The notes under the pieces: model-generated
What the model saw: only the letters and a program-made list of their open reading frames with translations
What the model was told of the DNA's origin: nothing
Databases searched by the model: none
In this document: positions 6,049 to 7,386 of the stretch, one piece after another
How positions within the stretch are numbered: position 1 is the stretch's first letter
Layout of the letters: every line of letters starts with the position of its first letter
From: Pseudomonadota bacterium
GTDB taxonomy: Bacteria > Pseudomonadota > Alphaproteobacteria > Rhizobiales > Hyphomicrobiaceae
Reading direction: 5' to 3'
Length of the DNA stretch: 7,386 nt
Assembly (NCBI GenBank): GCA_021813195.1
Contig: JAKALI010000190.1
Coordinates: 1-7,386, forward strand
Position numbers and translations under genes: made by a program

Positions 6049-7281
6049 ATGCGAATTGCCTACCTGGTTAATCAATACCCTACAACCAGTCATTCCTTTA
6101 TCCGGCGAGAAATCCGGGCGATCGAAGCTCTCGGCCACCAGGTATTCCGGATATCGATCCGCGGTTGGGGCGAAGAGATTCGAGGAACGGCCGATGAAGC
6201 CGAGCGGTTGCTAACGCACTACGTGCTGCGTGACGGCCCTATGCCGCTTCTCCTGGCCTTTTTGCGTACCCTTGTTCAAAGACCTGCTCGCCTGGCTGCG
6301 GCCGTTAACTCGGCAGTCAAGTTAAGTCGACGGGCCGAACGCCCTCTCCCCCTACATCTGATTTATCTGCTCGAGGCCTGCGTCATCCTCAATTGGCTCC
6401 GAGCAGAAAAGATCGAACACCTCCACGCCCATTTCGGAACAAACTCCGCAGAGGTCGCGATGCTCGTCCGCGAGTTGGGCGGTCCTCCCTTCAGTTTCAC
6501 GCCGCACGGTCCGGAAGAGTTCGACAAAGCGAGATTCATCGGACTGCCGGAAAAGATTGCGCGCGCCAGCTTTGTTGCTGCCGTCAGTTCATTCGGCCGG
6601 AGCCAATTGTACCGCTACACGCCGTACGAGATGTGGGACAAGATCAAGGTTATCCATTGCGGTCTCGAGAAGGCCTTTTATGAAGGCGTCGTAGCTAGGC
6701 CAGCGTCGAGCTCGAATCGCCTCGTCTGTGTCGGACGGCTGTGCGAACAGAAGGGACAGTCCCTTTTGATCGAGGCGGCGTCCCTTCTCGCCAAACGAGG
6801 AGCAGACTTTGAACTGGTGCTCGCCGGCGATGGCGAGATGCGTGGCGAGATCGAAAACTTGATTTCACAGGCTGGATTGCGGGCTCGCGTCCGGATCACT
6901 GGCTGGATCAGCAGCGAACAAGTACGGGAAGAGATTCTTGGCTCACGCGCACTTGTTCTGCCGAGCTTCGCGGAGGGACTGCCCGTGGTCATCATGGAGG
7001 CGATGTCGTTGCGGCGGCCCGTCATCAGCACCTTTATTGCCGGGATTCCCGAGCTCGTGGTCCCCGGCGAACACGGCTGGCTCGTTCCCGCCGGCGACGG
7101 GCGGGCGCTGGCGGAAGCCATGCAAGCATGCCTCGGTGCGAGTTCCGATACCATTTCCGAAATGGGAGAAAGCGCGCGAACCAGGGTTTTGCAACGGCAT
7201 GATGTCGATCAAGAAGCAGCCAAACTGGCTGATTTGTTTGCGGCTTCGATCACGCCCCCTTCGAAATCCCAGGCCAGATAA
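6049..7281 (+). CDS. Family 4 glycosyltransferase, WcaL/AmsK-like
   Basis: The 410-residue enzyme has a GT-B fold and should transfer a sugar with retention of configuration, in exopolysaccharide assembly at the cytoplasmic side of the membrane. The N-terminal half opens with YLVNQYPTTSHSFIRREI (5-22), typical of colanic-acid-type transferases such as WcaL and AmsK, then HLHAHFG (124-130) and FTPHG (150-154). The C-terminal half has VGRLCEQKG (228-236), with the Arg and Lys that hold the donor phosphates, AGDGE (259-263), and the EX7E motif E309-x7-E317 in AEGLPVVIMEAM. Length and motifs are complete. The ATG at 6049 is preceded by only a weak GCGAG; a nearby ATG at 6045 is in another frame. 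It is transcribed away from the deacetylase operon and probably serves the same polysaccharide. Confidence 0.92.
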   Translation: MRIAYLVNQYPTTSHSFIRREIRAIEALGHQVFRISIRGWGEEIRGTADEAERLLTHYVLRDGPMPLLLAFLRTLVQRPARLAAAVNSAVKLSRRAERPLPLHLIYLLEACVILNWLRAEKIEHLHAHFGTNSAEVAMLVRELGGPPFSFTPHGPEEFDKARFIGLPEKIARASFVAAVSSFGRSQLYRYTPYEMWDKIKVIHCGLEKAFYEGVVARPASSSNRLVCVGRLCEQKGQSLLIEAASLLAKRGADFELVLAGDGEMRGEIENLISQAGLRARVRITGWISSEQVREEILGSRALVLPSFAEGLPVVIMEAMSLRRPVISTFIAGIPELVVPGEHGWLVPAGDGRALAEAMQACLGASSDTISEMGESARTRVLQRHDVDQEAAKLADLFAASITPPSKSQAR

Positions 7282-7369
7282 CCGGACTGAGCAATCCACG
7301 CTGCCTCTTCCATGCAAATGGATCGGCTTCAGTTCCAACGAAATCGTGGTATAAGGAACGTCATTTTCA

Positions 7370-7386
7370 ATGATCGGTCGCAGGAA
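7370..7386 (+). CDS. Possible start of the next gene (partial)
   Basis: An ATG at 7370 is followed by ATCGGTCGCAGG (MIGRR) to the window end, and AAGGAA lies 11 bases upstream, slightly too far. It is 88 bases after the glycosyltransferase stop, a likely place for the next gene of the locus, but the fragment is too short to judge. Confidence 0.2.

Noticed and set aside
6678..7338. Minus-strand open frames of 158 and 131 codons
   Set aside because: They are antisense to the conserved donor-binding half of the family 4 glycosyltransferase and have Ser-, Pro- and Arg-rich products without domains.

Overview
The window looks like an accessory, surface-related region of an alphaproteobacterium. 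A rhizobial lineage near Bradyrhizobium is my best guess, from the P-E-A-S-T-W-A-M-M sorting signal and the style of the small proteins. That placement rests on pattern recognition, not on a search. No RNA genes, CRISPR arrays or intact mobile elements are visible.

Left part (1-1500), minus strand: there are two secreted-protein genes. One (28-396) is a short exported protein that seems to be cut off by an in-frame TAA close to the window edge. The other (665-1387) is a textbook PEP-CTERM surface protein with a signal peptide, a C-terminal sorting signal and a strong intrinsic terminator. Each has a CTTGACT box upstream. For the second gene this box lies inside a large inverted repeat.

Middle part (1500-3097): this is mostly gene-poor. 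It holds a 77-residue putative coiled-coil protein (2000-2233) and two very short genes of 47 and 38 codons (2589-2732 and 2476-2592). The two short genes overlap by four bases (GTGA) and look translationally coupled, one basic and helical, the other a single-pass membrane peptide. Several perfect hairpins and inverted repeats lie here. One open frame of about 73 codons without a good start may be a gene remnant.

Right part (3098-7281): this is a polysaccharide locus. A tight minus-strand operon runs polysaccharide deacetylase (4878-5834), family 2 glycosyltransferase with membrane segments (3670-4866), and a stand-alone DUF4118-type membrane protein (3098-3664). Gaps are 11 and 5 bases. A family 4 glycosyltransferase of the WcaL/AmsK kind (6049-7281) is transcribed divergently across a 214-base gap. 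Together they could build and modify an exopolysaccharide. PEP-CTERM proteins are known to co-occur with exopolysaccharide genes and an exosortase, but no exosortase is in this window. The link between the two halves is therefore inference.
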